From RI-153 sp041391225 (lineage in GTDB: Bacteria > Chloroflexota > Anaerolineae > Caldilineales > Caldilineaceae), in contig JAWKOL010000004.1 of the NCBI GenBank assembly GCA_041391225.1, positions 269,614 to 333,613 of the forward strand: a stretch of DNA of 64,000 nt, written 5' to 3'. The position numbers were made by a program, and so were the translations under genes. Of this stretch, positions 39,444-49,400 are shown one piece after another; the stretch's first letter is position 1, and the number at the start of each line of letters is the position of its first letter. Below the pieces are notes generated by a model. It was not told the origin of the DNA, did no database searches, and worked only from the letters and a program-made list of their open reading frames with translations.

Positions 39444-40098
39444 TCACGAAGAGAGGAGTTCGAGTAGAGATCTCTTCTTCAGTTCGTCCCGCACGAAGAC
39501 GGCGGCGCGCTCGACGAAGTCGGCCACCTGCGCGTCGGTGTAGTAGACCGGCGTGATCCTGGGTTCCTTGGCCGGATCGGTGAACCAGTGCAGCGTGCGC
39601 AGTCGCCAGCGGTCGATCTCGTGGGCGGTGAGCAGGGGATCGATGTCTGCGGTTTGCGCTGCGGCCAGCCGATCCCACACCAGCGGACGCCACGGCGCCT
39701 GGCGGTACGTGTTGAAGTCGATCTGATCCGTTTCGCGGTAGTAGAGCGCGCCGCTCGTCCTGGCTCAGCTCGGCAGGGATGCGATCCCGGTTGGGGATGG
39801 CCACAGTGTCGATCCACAGTTGGTCCGTGAGGACGTGCGCCACGTAGCCCGCCGTTAGTGCAGCAAACGGCGAGGGCGCGTCCACTGCCCGCGCCAGGAT
39901 CGGCTCAATTTTGGCCCAATCGGGGTAGTCGTAGGGCAGGCCGAAGTGGGTGATCACCTTGTCGGCCTGTGTCCAGCCGTCGCGCAGATGAATGGCGTCG
40001 GGCGCGATGCTGCCCAGGAGGAATTCGGGCGAGATCGCCTGGTTGAGCGCGGCGTAGAGATCGACGGCGACGGCGAAGTGGACCATTGGCAAGGGCAT
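39444..40098 (-). CDS. Zinc-dependent phospholipase C-like protein, one frameshift
   Basis: The start is MPLPMVHFAVAVDLY (ATG 40096-40098). Motifs with likely metal ligands are PMVHFAVA, LLGSIAPDAIHLRDG, ADKVITHFGLP and GYVAHVLTDQLW. This His/Asp pattern resembles the zinc-dependent phospholipase C/nuclease group, which is how similar proteins are usually named, but enzyme activity is unproven. The frame breaks near 39752: DERRAL leads into a wrong frame, while the next frame continues YYRETDQIDFNTYRQAPWRP and WDRLAAAQTADIDPLL to the C-terminus SLLELLSS. A single base change of length restores it. Confidence 0.65.
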
Positions 40099-40124
40099 GG
40101 CGAATCCTTTCGGCCAGGCAAAAG

Positions 40125-40902
40125 TCAAAGGGCAAAACTCAAGAACCCGCGCACAATCTCCACAACCCGCTCCGGCTGTTCATAGCGGATGCAGTGACCG
40201 GCCCCCGGCACGTTGACAACGCGCAGATTGGGCGTGGACGCTTGCAGTTCCGCCGCCGTCGCCGCGGAGACGACGACACCGCGCGCCTCGTCACCGGTGA
40301 TCATGAGCACAGGCACGCCGAAGTTGGCGGCGTTCTTGCGGTAGTCGGGTGGCGGCGTCTTCAGCGCGTTGAAGATTTCCATGCGCGCTTCGTGTTTGGC
40401 CGTGGCCCAGTTGTCGAAGGTGTCGGGCGACCAGTGCGGGTTATCGGCCTTGCCCTTTGCCACCAGTTCGGCGTGGCTCAAAGCCTGAACGGCGGTGATT
40501 GTCGGGCCAGTCGCTGTTGGATTCGCCGGACGAGGCGCTGATGAAAGCCGGGTCTTCGAGGATGGCGGCGCGGATCAACTGCGGCGCTTTGGCGGCGACA
40601 ATGGCGCAGACCGCGCCGCCCAGCGAGTGGCCCATGATCACAGGACGATCCAGCCCAAGCGCCTGGATGAAGGCGATGAGATCGTCGGCCTGATCGTCGA
40701 AGCTGTAACCATCTGCAGGGGCGCTGGTCTGTCCGTGGCCGCGGGCATCGACCATGATGCAGTCGTAGCCCGATCCCAGGTCATTGACCAGGCGCGTCCA
40801 GCAAGCGCCGTTGTCGGTCAGCCCATGAGCGAAGACGAGGGTGGGGCCGCCACCGCCGGTGCGATGGTAGTGGATGTCGATGCCGTTGGCGTGAATGAAC
40901 AT
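40125..40902 (-). CDS. Alpha/beta hydrolase, one frameshift
   Basis: The N-terminal frame has MFIHANGIDIHYHRTGGGGP, the oxyanion motif VFAHGLTDNG, MVDARGHGQTS and the nucleophile elbow MGHSLGGAVC (Ser). The C-terminal frame has MITGDEARGVV (acid Asp) and VPGAGHCIRYEQPE (catalytic His). The triad is therefore complete across the two frames. The break lies near 40485, after AILEDPAFISASSGE and before QALSHAELVAKGKADNP. Related enzymes hydrolyse esters, lactones or C-C bonds. A -10-like box lies about 90 bp upstream (40994-40999). Confidence 0.82.
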
Positions 40903-40993
40903 GGAGAAAGGTTCCTTTGTGGTGTGGGAAGGGGATGGAAAAACTCATTCGGCGGGTACGATTCGTAGTCTATCTCATTATCGGGCCGGGGAT

Positions 40994-40999
40994 AGTATA
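40994..40999 (-). promoter_or_regulatory. -10 box TATACT for the alpha/beta hydrolase
   Basis: The minus strand reads GCGCTATACT about 92 bp before the hydrolase ATG. The remaining spacer to 41131 shows no gene. Confidence 0.35.
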
Positions 41000-41131
41000 G
41001 CGCGAAATGCCGTGATTCACGACTTCGATATCAAAAACCAGCGTAACTATTCAGGTGCGATGCACTGGTCAGGAGCGCGACTTGTATACGTCAACGTTTG
41101 GGCCAGTGCGTTGCACCTGAAGCTGAACAGT

Positions 41132-41173
41132 CCCTGCACCCGCCAAGTCTCGGAAGACCTGGCGGGTGCAGGG
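41132..41173. terminator. GC-rich hairpin CCCTGCACCCGCCA/TGGCGGGTGCAGGG
   Basis: The stem has 14 perfectly paired bases plus an inner AGTCT/AGAC-type extension and a short loop. It lies about 90 bp beyond the end of the tandem hydrolase gene on the minus strand. No T-run follows, so it may be a hairpin module or a weak terminator. Confidence 0.55.
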
Positions 41174-41261
41174 ACACAGGGATCTGTGATTCAGGCGTCA
41201 TGCGCTCAAGGGCGGGGGACAGCCTTCGGTAGGCGTCAAGCGCGGGACCACAGCACCTAGG

Positions 41262-42857
41262 CTACGGCTCATTCAAGAAGTCGAGCACGGCAGATGTCCA
41301 TATCTCAGGATCGTCGAAAGGAGCGTAGTGTCCGAGATCGGGTAGCCACGCCAGCTCGGCAGTGGGCATCGCTTCGGCCATCTCTTCAAGGTGTTCGCGC
41401 AGGATGAACTCATCGTTCTCGCCGTCGAGGATCAAGACAGGAGAGCGGATGGTGGCAAGTTGCGCCAACGTGTAATTGGGTTCCGTCAAGAACATGGCGC
41501 GTATGCGCTCTGACATGGCGGGCAGATAAGACGGATCAGGCGCGGTTCGTGCATAGGCTTCGCCGAAGAAGGAGAACATGTCGTCTAGGCTGAGCGACTT
41601 CAACCAGGCACGATGGTCTTCGGCGAGACCGTCGACCGTGTAGTTTGGCGCGTAGGCGACGAGTTTGTCCACGCGTTTGGGGTAGCGCATCGCCACATCA
41701 AGCCCAACCACGGCGCTGTCGGCCCAGCCTACAAGGTGGACAGCCTCTAGGCTCAGCGCGTCCATAAACGCCTCCACGTCGTCGGCCATCAGTGTAAAGT
41801 CGAGCCGTTCGCCGGAGTCAGTGGACTGTCCGCGTCCGCGAGCATCCACCACGATGACCTGGAACTCTTGCGCAAGCCGCTCAGTCAAATCAGCAAAGTC
41901 GGCAGTACTCCACATACCGCTTGGCATAAGCAGAACCGGCTCCCCTTCGCCGTGGATCTCGTAATACATGGCGATGTTGTTGACAGCGGCGTATCTGCCG
42001 TCGGGGGACGCGTCCAGTTCACCGGCCAGGAACGGGATGGCATATTCGAGGTAGGTTTCGGGATCTTCGTACATGAGGTGATGACCGGTGCCGGGCAGGA
42101 TCACCATACTGCTGTTGGGAATGGCGGCGGCCATCTGCCTGGCATGGTCGATGCGCACGGTGTCTTCGTCTTCGCCGTCGAAGACCAGCACTTCGGCCTC
42201 GATGCCCATCAGATCATAGACGGTGAAGTTCGGCTGCGTCAGGAACATGTGCCGCAGTTGTTCGAACAGAACGGGCAGGTGATCCGGGTCAGGCGCGATC
42301 TTGCGATAGTCGGCGCCGAACATGGCCTCCATATCCGCTTGGGTGAGGCTTTCCAGCCATTCAATGTTGGCAGGCAGCAGACCACCGACGTTGAAGTTCG
42401 CGCCGTAGCTGATGAGTTTGTCGATGCGATCGGGGTAGTGAATGGCCAGGTGCAGGCCGATCATAGCGCCGTCGCTCTGGCCTGCGATGCTCGCCGTCTC
42501 GATGCCCAACTCATCCATGAGCGCGATGGTGTCTTCGGCCATCACGGCGTAGGACAACATCACGCCTGAATCGGTTGACCGTCCTCGCCCGCGGCAGTCG
42601 AAGGCAATGGTCTGATAGCCTGCATCGAGAAAGGCCGGGATCACGGCGGCGAAGTCTTCGGTAGAACCCATTGCGCCGTGGATGAGCAGCAGCGGCTCGC
42701 CTTCGCCCTGCACTTCGTAGTACATCTCGATGCCGTTGACTTCGGCGTAGGCGCCGTACTCGGGGATGTCCTCTTGAGCGGAGACGGCTTGTGGATTGAG
42801 GAAAAGCAGCAGCACTACGACTGCAAGCACGATGAGATTTTGGGGTACGCGAAACAT
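41262..42857 (-). CDS. Secreted tandem alpha/beta hydrolase, second domain lacking nucleophile Ser
   Basis: This 531-residue protein has a signal peptide (LIVLAVVVLLLFLNPQAVSA). Two alpha/beta hydrolase domains follow, residues about 36-280 and 287-530, clearly duplicated (YAEVNGIEMYYEVQGEGEPLLLIHG versus the equivalent NNIAMYYEIHGEGEPVLL). Domain 1 has the elbow AGQSDGAMIG with Ser, an acid in VFDGEDED and His in GTGHHLM. Domain 2 has VGWADSAVVG: the nucleophile Ser is replaced by Ala (codon 41721-41723), though Asp (LDGENDE) and His (LGHYAPF) remain. Domain 2 is therefore probably non-catalytic and may bind substrate or support domain 1. A strong AAAGGAGG site precedes the ATG. Confidence 0.88.
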   Translation of the reverse strand: MFRVPQNLIVLAVVVLLLFLNPQAVSAQEDIPEYGAYAEVNGIEMYYEVQGEGEPLLLIHGAMGSTEDFAAVIPAFLDAGYQTIAFDCRGRGRSTDSGVMLSYAVMAEDTIALMDELGIETASIAGQSDGAMIGLHLAIHYPDRIDKLISYGANFNVGGLLPANIEWLESLTQADMEAMFGADYRKIAPDPDHLPVLFEQLRHMFLTQPNFTVYDLMGIEAEVLVFDGEDEDTVRIDHARQMAAAIPNSSMVILPGTGHHLMYEDPETYLEYAIPFLAGELDASPDGRYAAVNNIAMYYEIHGEGEPVLLMPSGMWSTADFADLTERLAQEFQVIVVDARGRGQSTDSGERLDFTLMADDVEAFMDALSLEAVHLVGWADSAVVGLDVAMRYPKRVDKLVAYAPNYTVDGLAEDHRAWLKSLSLDDMFSFFGEAYARTAPDPSYLPAMSERIRAMFLTEPNYTLAQLATIRSPVLILDGENDEFILREHLEEMAEAMPTAELAWLPDLGHYAPFDDPEIWTSAVLDFLNEP

Positions 42858-42971
42858 CGACTTGACCTCCTTTGCCTGTGCGTTGACTTTGGATCAGCCG
42901 GTCTTCCAATTATAGACAGGCAGCGTCGCAAAAACGTCGCAAGCCGACGTCAATTGCGCGGTCAATCGTGC

Positions 42972-42977
42972 TATACT
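42972..42977 (+). promoter_or_regulatory. Extended -10 box TGCTATACT
   Basis: CGTGCTATACTTGTAC around 42967-42982 contains a TGnTATACT extended -10. It lies 94 bp before the methyltransferase-like gene and points towards it. Confidence 0.45.
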
Positions 42978-43070
42978 TGTACAAGCAGTCTTTGTATCAG
43001 CGTGTGACGCATCCCCCTTCCACCGCCCCAACGCCTCAACCATCTTACGCGACGTAAATGGAGTCACACC

Positions 43071-43772
43071 ATGTCTGAGCAGAAGTTGAGATTCACCCCT
43101 CAGGTTGTGCTGCAATTGGTGCTGGTTGTGGTTGTCCTTCCCTTCCTGCCACTCCTGATCACCCAGCAATGGGGCTGGTGGCAGGCATGGGCCTACGCCG
43201 GGATTTCTATTGCCGGGTTCATCCTCAGCCATATGTTGGCGGCGCAGCGTGATCCGTCGTTGATCGCCGAACGCGCCCGCTTCGCCGATCACAAGGACGC
43301 CGAATCCTGGGACAAGTACCTGGCGCCCGCGGTGGCGCTGGGCGGCGCGCTGATCCCGCTGATGGCCGGGCTGGACGTGCGCCTGGCCTGGGCGCCGCGC
43401 ATCGACAACATCTGGATCATCATCGTGTCTCTGATTTTGGTGACGCTGGGGTATGTGATCGGGGCCTACGCGCTGATGGAAAACCGCTTCTTTTCGGGCG
43501 TGGTGCGCATTCAGCAAGATCGCGGACACCACGTGATCACCACAGGACCGTACGGCTGGGTACGCCATCCCGGTTACGCCGCCGCCGCGCTCACCTTCCT
43601 GGCCACACCCTTCCTGCTCGGCTCCTGGTGCGCCATCGGGCCGGCCGTCCTCGTGGTGGCGGTGCTGGTGATCCGCACCCGCCTCGAAGACGAGACACTG
43701 CAAGCGAAACTCAAAGGCTACCAGAATTACGCACATCACGTGCGCTACCGGCTGCTGCCCGGCGTTTGGTGA
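43071..43772 (+). CDS. Isoprenylcysteine carboxyl methyltransferase-family membrane protein
   Basis: This 233-residue polytopic membrane protein has hydrophobic segments at about 12-32, 38-56, 82-102, 113-135 and 172-200. The conserved cytosolic SAM-binding region of the ICMT/PEMT superfamily is present: VITTGPYGWVRHPGYAA and, at the end, RTRLEDETLQAKLKGYQNYAHHVRYRLLPGVW (RxxxEE-type motif). Such bacterial enzymes methylate phospholipids or isoprenoid-like carboxylates; the substrate is unknown. The gene has its own extended -10 box and is followed by a half hairpin module. Confidence 0.82.
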   Translation: MSEQKLRFTPQVVLQLVLVVVVLPFLPLLITQQWGWWQAWAYAGISIAGFILSHMLAAQRDPSLIAERARFADHKDAESWDKYLAPAVALGGALIPLMAGLDVRLAWAPRIDNIWIIIVSLILVTLGYVIGAYALMENRFFSGVVRIQQDRGHHVITTGPYGWVRHPGYAAAALTFLATPFLLGSWCAIGPAVLVVAVLVIRTRLEDETLQAKLKGYQNYAHHVRYRLLPGVW

Positions 43773-43789
43773 ACGCGGAGCAGGCATTC

Positions 43790-43881
43790 TGGACACGGAT
43801 TTCAGGACGGCAGAGATGAAAACATCCACAGATTAATTCTCTTCTCTGCCTTCGTGGTTCTTCGTGTGCCTTCGTGGATCA
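43790..43881. repeat. Partial spacer module (GGACACGG / CACGAAG type)
   Basis: It contains GGACACGGATTTCAGGA near 43794 and CTTCGTGTGCCTTCGTGGATC near 43860-43880, words of the modules at 4205 and 22306. Only part of the full inverted repeat is present. It fills the convergent spacer before the glycosyltransferase gene. Confidence 0.65.
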
Positions 43882-45057
43882 TCATTTCTCTGCTGTTCTG
43901 GCGGGATCAGTGGGCGGGTTGCGATAGAAATCGAAGAGCGCATCACCCAACCGCGCCCAATCGTATTCGTCCAGCAATCGCCACCGCGCGGTGACGATCT
44001 GATCCTGCCGCGCCGCGGGATCGGCGAGTAGCTCGCCCACAGCCACGGCAAACGCAGCCGGCGTCGCCCCCGCAGGGACCAATTTCGCCGCGCCATGACC
44101 GCCGTAGTGCGCCTGTTCGCCCACGGCGCTTGCCACCACCGGCACGCCGTTGAGCAGCGTGGTAGCCAGGCGCACGCTGCATTTGGCCTGATTCAGCGGC
44201 ACATCGGCGGCAGGGAAGATGGCGCATGTGGCCGTGGCGTAGAGGTCGGCCAGTTGCGCCTTGTCCACGTAGCCCGCCCACTGCACCGGCGACGTGTCAC
44301 CTGCCAGCGCTTGCCGGAAGGCGTCCTCGCGGTGGGGTTGCAGCGCCTTGCCCGCCACCACCAGCCGCACACCCGGGCGCAGACGCTGAATCTCACGCCA
44401 AAACTCGCCCATCCACGCTGGCTCCACTTCCACAAAACGGCTGAACAGGAGAAGCGATGGATGTGCGCCCGTCGGCCTGTCGTCCGCTCGCAAGGACGTT
44501 GGCGGGGCTGCGATGCCATTGGGCAAGTACAGGATCGGCATCTGCGGGCGCCCCGCGCCGACAGTTTCCAGCAACCAGCAACTCGCCGCGGTGACCCCGT
44601 CGGCGTGGGTAATGCCCCAGCGTTCCTGCCAATCGAGAAAACGTGCTGTCAGCCGCGAGTAGCCACCAATCGCCGACCACGCCTGCTCCCAATCGTCCAC
44701 ATCGAGGATCAAACGCGGACCGCGCCCACTGAGCCGCCGCCACTGCCACAAGATCCACTGCACAATGCCTGCATGGGCGCGCGGCTTCACCACATGCACG
44801 ATCTCCGGCTTCAACGCCCGCACCCGCGCCAACAACCGCGCCGTCACCAGGGGCAGCCCCCCGGCCAGAGACACATTCTCCACGCGTACGCCTGCGTCCA
44901 CCCAGCAGCGCCCACTGTCCGCGGGCGTATCCCAGGGCGGGATCAGCACCGTCACCTGGCAGCCGCGTTCAACCAGCCGACGCGCCAGCGGCAGCGTCCG
45001 CGCCCAGACAGTGGTCTTTTGGCCGAGGCCGAAGGGGGAGACGAAGATGATGTTCAT
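43882..45057 (-). CDS. Glycosyltransferase family 4-like protein
   Basis: This 391-residue GT-B fold protein starts MNIIFVSPFGLGQKTTVWAR (N-terminal Rossmann strand with Gly loop). LLLFSRFVEVEPAWMGEFWRE begins the donor-binding half, and RLVVAGKALQP, VQWAGYVDKAQLADLYATATCAIFPA and VRLATTLLNGVPVVAS form the nucleotide-sugar site seen in GT4 enzymes, although the classic E-x7-E is not obvious. It likely transfers a sugar to a lipid or polysaccharide in the cytosol. It is a single gene; neighbours do not identify a capsule or LPS cluster. Confidence 0.82.
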   Translation of the reverse strand: MNIIFVSPFGLGQKTTVWARTLPLARRLVERGCQVTVLIPPWDTPADSGRCWVDAGVRVENVSLAGGLPLVTARLLARVRALKPEIVHVVKPRAHAGIVQWILWQWRRLSGRGPRLILDVDDWEQAWSAIGGYSRLTARFLDWQERWGITHADGVTAASCWLLETVGAGRPQMPILYLPNGIAAPPTSLRADDRPTGAHPSLLLFSRFVEVEPAWMGEFWREIQRLRPGVRLVVAGKALQPHREDAFRQALAGDTSPVQWAGYVDKAQLADLYATATCAIFPAADVPLNQAKCSVRLATTLLNGVPVVASAVGEQAHYGGHGAAKLVPAGATPAAFAVAVGELLADPAARQDQIVTARWRLLDEYDWARLGDALFDFYRNPPTDPARTAEK

Positions 45058-45061
45058 ATGA

Positions 45062-45175
45062 TATTGGTAACTTGATGCGTGATCCGTGATGCGTGATGCG
45101 TGATTCGTTGACCCAATGGCTCGCCAATTGGGAACAGTTATTGTTGACCAATTACGAATTACGCATTACGCGCTT
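45062..45175. repeat. Low-complexity spacer with GATGCGTGAT and AATTACG words
   Basis: GTGATGCGTGATGCGTGATTCG (about 45083-45104) carries an 8-bp iteration (GATGCGTx), and ACGAATTACGCATTACGC (45154-45171) carries a 9-bp iteration; the two halves are weakly complementary. The last codons of the nucleotidyltransferase fall in it. Confidence 0.5.
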
Positions 45176-46041
45176 CTTACCATCGCCGGCCACCCGTCCA
45201 CCTCCGCCGACAACAGCGCCAGGACGCTCTTTTCCAACGCGGTTGGGTAGTCGATGGGGTGTATTTCCACCAATTGGGGGGCGTACCAGCGGTAGAGGAC
45301 GATGAGGGCCACGGCCTGGCCGATCCAGCTTTCGGCTGTGGCGGCGCGGACGGGCAGGGTCTTCTCGAAAGCGTCCCGTTGCAGCGGCCCCAGGTATTGG
45401 TTCCGCGTGATGGCGAGGGTGGGCGATCCGCGCCGTTGAGCGCCACCACGAGATCGATGAGGACCTGGCGGGCGTCGTCCAGGCGCCGCGCCGCGGCCAG
45501 ATGTTCTTGCCGGTTCACCAGCGCGGGCAGATGCGAGAGCGCGATCCAGAAATTCGACAGATTCGCCGCCACCGTGTCGACGTTCGGCGGCGTGAGCGCA
45601 GGAGCGGCGCGGCCAACGTCGTGCAATCTCGGCGGCAGCGACGGACTCGTCGCCAGCAGCCGCACCGGGCGGTGACGGTCCAGGTGCGCCGTCAACTGCG
45701 CCGGTTCTGCCCAGCGCAGATCGAAGTGGACGCCGCCGCGTTGCACGTCCATTGGATCGGGAATCAGCGTGAAGCCGCGGATCAGCGCGTCCTCGCGCAG
45801 CGCGCAGCGCCATCCTTCAGCCAACGCCAGATCCAGCCGTTCCACCAGCGCCGCCCCCACCGCAAAACTGGGATCGACGTCAATGAGCACATGCAAGTTC
45901 ACGTTGCTCCAGCGGTCGGCGTCCCCGCGCGGACGAACCCGAAAGCCAAATGGCCAGGAGCCAGGGCGTCTGTTTCAGTGTCGGCAATACCCGCCGCAAG
46001 AAATCGTCCTGGCGCGGGGTGGAGAGAGAGTTGATCGTCAT
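45166..46041 (-). CDS. Nucleotidyltransferase-domain protein, two frameshifts
   Basis: Starting from the ATG at 46039-46041 the protein begins MTINSLSTPRQDDFLRRVLP and reaches WLSGSSARG; after a break near 45945 it continues DADRWSNVNLHVLIDVD. Together this is the GS-x-ARG-x6-S nucleotide-binding motif of the polymerase-beta superfamily. A helical C-terminal region follows (NFWIALSHLPALVNRQEHLAAARRL), with a second break near 45428 leading to RNQYLGPLQRDAFEKTLP. It resembles minimal or streptomycin-adenylyltransferase-like proteins; the substrate is unknown. A TATAAT box lies six bases before the ATG, so the transcript may be leaderless. Confidence 0.75.
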
Positions 46042-46047
46042 TCGGGG

Positions 46048-46053
46048 ATTATA
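46048..46053 (-). promoter_or_regulatory. Extended -10 box CTGCTATAAT, leaderless start
   Basis: TATAAT (minus strand 46053-46048) is followed by six bases and the ATG of the nucleotidyltransferase gene. Transcription would begin at or next to the start codon. Confidence 0.5.
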
Positions 46054-46083
46054 GCAGACTCCGCAGCAAAACGGTTTTCATCA

Positions 46084-46226
46084 CAGAGACACGGAGAGGC
46101 CGGAGATCAGAAAGAGAAGAGAGGGACACGGATTTCAGGATTAGCAGGACGTTTCCCCAATCCCCAGTCCCCAATCACCCAATCACCCAATCACCCAATC
46201 ACCCAATCACCCAATCACCCAATCAA
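46084..46226. repeat. Spacer repeat with seven tandem CCCAATCA units
   Basis: 46171-46226 is seven exact copies of CCCAATCA. Before it, 46114-46143 contains the 30-base word that occurs inverted at 51538-51567. The rest of the 46042-46464 spacer (46227-46464) contains a promoter-like box but no gene. Confidence 0.85.
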
Positions 46227-46293
46227 TGAGGATAGCAGATTACCGACAGTGGCGGGAAAGCAGTCAAGATATGAGCCAGGTTCGGAAGTTTGG

Positions 46294-46299
46294 TACAAT
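46294..46299 (+). promoter_or_regulatory. Extended -10 box TTGGTACAAT
   Basis: TGGTACAAT gives a TGn-TACAAT extended -10 about 165 bp before the UPF0182 gene. No good -35 is seen at 17 bp. Confidence 0.4.
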
Positions 46300-46464
46300 G
46301 AAAGTGTTACGATGCATATGCCTGTGTATCGCTCATCAATTACATGCCCAGAAATTACAGTGCGCAGCAGCACATTCAGTTCAGGCAAATCGGCAGTTCA
46401 GGCACATCGCTTTCCCGGGCTGCTGTGAATTTCTGGATAGACTCTATCTGGACAAGGAATGGTC

Positions 46465-49400
46465 ATGAGAGAACGAGACCCGTTTCGTGAGTTGATCGAA
46501 TCGCTCAACGAAGAGGATTGGAAGAGCATCGAACAGGAATTGCTGGACAAGGACGGCGGCAACGGCGGCCCTGGCGACGGTGGACGTCGTCCTGGCGGCG
46601 GTGGTGGAGGTGGCAACGAGATCCCGCAGGGCAATCTGCGCGCCCTGTGGTGGATCATCATCCCCTTCCTGCTGCTGATTCTCTTCAACCGCAGTTTGGG
46701 TTACTACACCGATTGGCTCTGGTACCGGAGTTTGGACTTCGCCTCGGTCTTCACCACACGCATCACGGCGTCGATTGGGCTGCTGGTGGCGGGCGCGCTG
46801 ATCTTCTGGATCTTCCTGGCGCTGAACGTGTTGCTGGCGCGCCGGCTGGAGCCACGCGGCCTCGATGACACGCCCATCAGCCAGATCGCCGAAGCTGTTG
46901 GGGTGCGCATCACGCCGGTGATCCTGCTGGCGGGCGCGGTCTTCGCCTTCTTCATGGGGTCGGGGCTGTCCACCGCGTGGGAAGAGCTGTTGCTCTACTT
47001 TAACCAGAGCAACTTTAACCTCACCGATCCGCTGTTCGGCAACGACGTGAGCTTCTACGTCTTCACCTTGCCGGTGTGGCAGATTGCACGCAACTGGCTG
47101 ATGACCACACTGGTGATCACGTTGCTGGCCACGGCGTTGGTGAGCGGCATCGGCTGGCGCGGCTGGTATGCCAGCGCCGGCGTGCGCGCCCACCTGGGCG
47201 CACTGGGCGCGCTGATCCTGGGGCTGATCGCCTGGCAGTACCGCCTGGATTCGTACCAGTTGCTCTACAGCGCACGTGGCGCCGTCTTCGGCGCAGGCTA
47301 TACCGACGTCAACGCGCAGTTGCCTGCCTACAACATCCTGATCGTTGTGACATTGATCGCGGCGTTGCTGCTGCTGGCCAACATCTTCTTCCGGCAGACG
47401 TGGCGGGTGATGCTGGGCGTGGTGGTGGTGTGGTTCGGCATCTCGGTGGTGGCGGGCAACATCTACCCCGGCCTGGTGCAGCAGTTCCAGGTGGAACCCA
47501 ACGAATTTACGCTGGAACGCCCCTTCATCGAAGACAATATCGAGTTCACCCGCGCCGCCTACGCGCTGAGCGAAGTGGAGACTGTCAACTACCGCGCCGT
47601 GGAGGAAGTCTCCGCCGACGCCATTCTCAGCGATCCGGAGACCATCGCCAACATCCGTGTGTGGGACTACCGGCCTCTCTTCCTCACCTACAACCAGATT
47701 CAGGCGCTGCGCCAGTACTACGTTTTCAACGACATCGACGTAGACCGCTACGAGATCGACGGCGAGAATCGGCAGGTGATGTTGGCGGCGCGTGAACTGC
47801 TGCCCGAACAGCTCACCGACGAGGCGCAGACGTGGGTGAACCGGCGGCTGGTGTACACCCACGGCTACGGTGTGGCGATTTCACCCGTGGCCGAGTTGAC
47901 CCGCGACGGCCTGCCCACCTTCCTGGTCAAGGATCTGCCGCCCACCGGCGTCCTCGAAAACACGACGCCGCAGATCTACTTCGGTGAGCGCACCGACGAG
48001 TACGTCATCGTGCGCACCAACACCCCCGAATTCGACTACCCGGCGGAAGGCGGCAACGTCTTCACCAGTTTCGCTGCCGACACCGGCATCGAAATCGGCA
48101 ACCTGCTCACGCGCGTCGCCTTTGCCCTGCGCTTCGGTGACATCAACATCCTGCTCAACGGCGACATCACCCCCGAAAGCCGCCTGCTGTGGCAGCGCAA
48201 CATCGCTCAACGAGCGCAAGAGGTTGCACCCTTCCTGCGCTTCGACGGTGATCCGTACATTGTCCTCGGCGAAGATGGCAAACTCTACTGGTTCCAAGAC
48301 GCCTACACCACCAGCCGCCTCTTCCCGTACAGCACGCCGCTGGAACAGAACAACCCGCTGCTGCCGCGCTGGAACCTGAACTACATCCGCAACACGGTCA
48401 AGGTGGTCACCGACGCCTACAGCGGCGAAATGCGCTTCTACGTCGTCGACGAAGAGGAACCGATCACCGCGGCGTACCGGCAGATCTTCCCCGAACTCTT
48501 CTCGCCGTTCTCCGAACTGCCCGAGTTCCTGGTGCGCCACGTCCGCTATCCCACCGACATGTTCTCGATCCAGGCCGAGGTCTTCCGCACCTACCACATG
48601 GTCGATTCCGCGGAATTCTACAACCGCGAAGATCTGTGGGCGTGGCCGACTGAGGTGTTCGACAACAACACGGTGTTGATGGAACCGTACTACGTGCTCA
48701 TGGAACTCCCCGGCGAAGACACAGGGCTGGACTTCATCCAGATCCTGCCCTTTACGCCGGCCAACCGCGAGAACATGATCGCGTGGCTGGCGGCCAAGAG
48801 CGATCCGGCCAGCTATGGCGAGAAGATCGTCTACCAGTTCGGTAAGGACACGCTCTTCTTCGGCCCCAAACAGGTGGAAGCGCGCATCGATCAGGATCCC
48901 ATCATCTCGCAGCAGTTGAGCCTGTGGAATCAGCAGGGCAGCCAGGTGATCCGCGGCAACCTGCTGGTGATCCCCATCGGCAACGGCCTGCTCTACGTGG
49001 AACCGCTCTACCTGCAAGCCGCCAATGGCCGCATCCCCGAGTTGCGGCGCGTCATCGTGGCTACCGCCGATCAGGTGGTGATGGCGCAGAACCTGGGGCT
49101 GGCGCTGGCCGAGCTGTTCGGCCAGGACATCGCCAACGAACCGGTGCTGTCGGCCCTGTTCGGTGATGGCGGCACGCTGTCTCTGCCCGAAGACCTGCCC
49201 ACGAACATCACGGGCGAACAACTCGGCCAGGCGACGCTGGAAGAACTGATCGTCGAAGCCAACGATCGCTACCAACAGGCCATCACCGCGCAACAGGAAG
49301 GCAACTGGGCCGAATACGGCGTGCAACTCGAAGCGCTGCAACGGGTGCTGGACCAGTTGGTGGAGATCACCGGCGTGGAACTCGTACCCGAAGTCGCACC

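Noticed and set aside
46171..46226. CRISPR-like array
   Set aside because: The 8-bp units are contiguous with no spacers; it is a simple tandem repeat.
46444..49341. Two long minus-strand open frames opposite the UPF0182 gene
   Set aside because: The plus strand carries the conserved family; the minus frames are His/Arg/Val-rich shadow translations.
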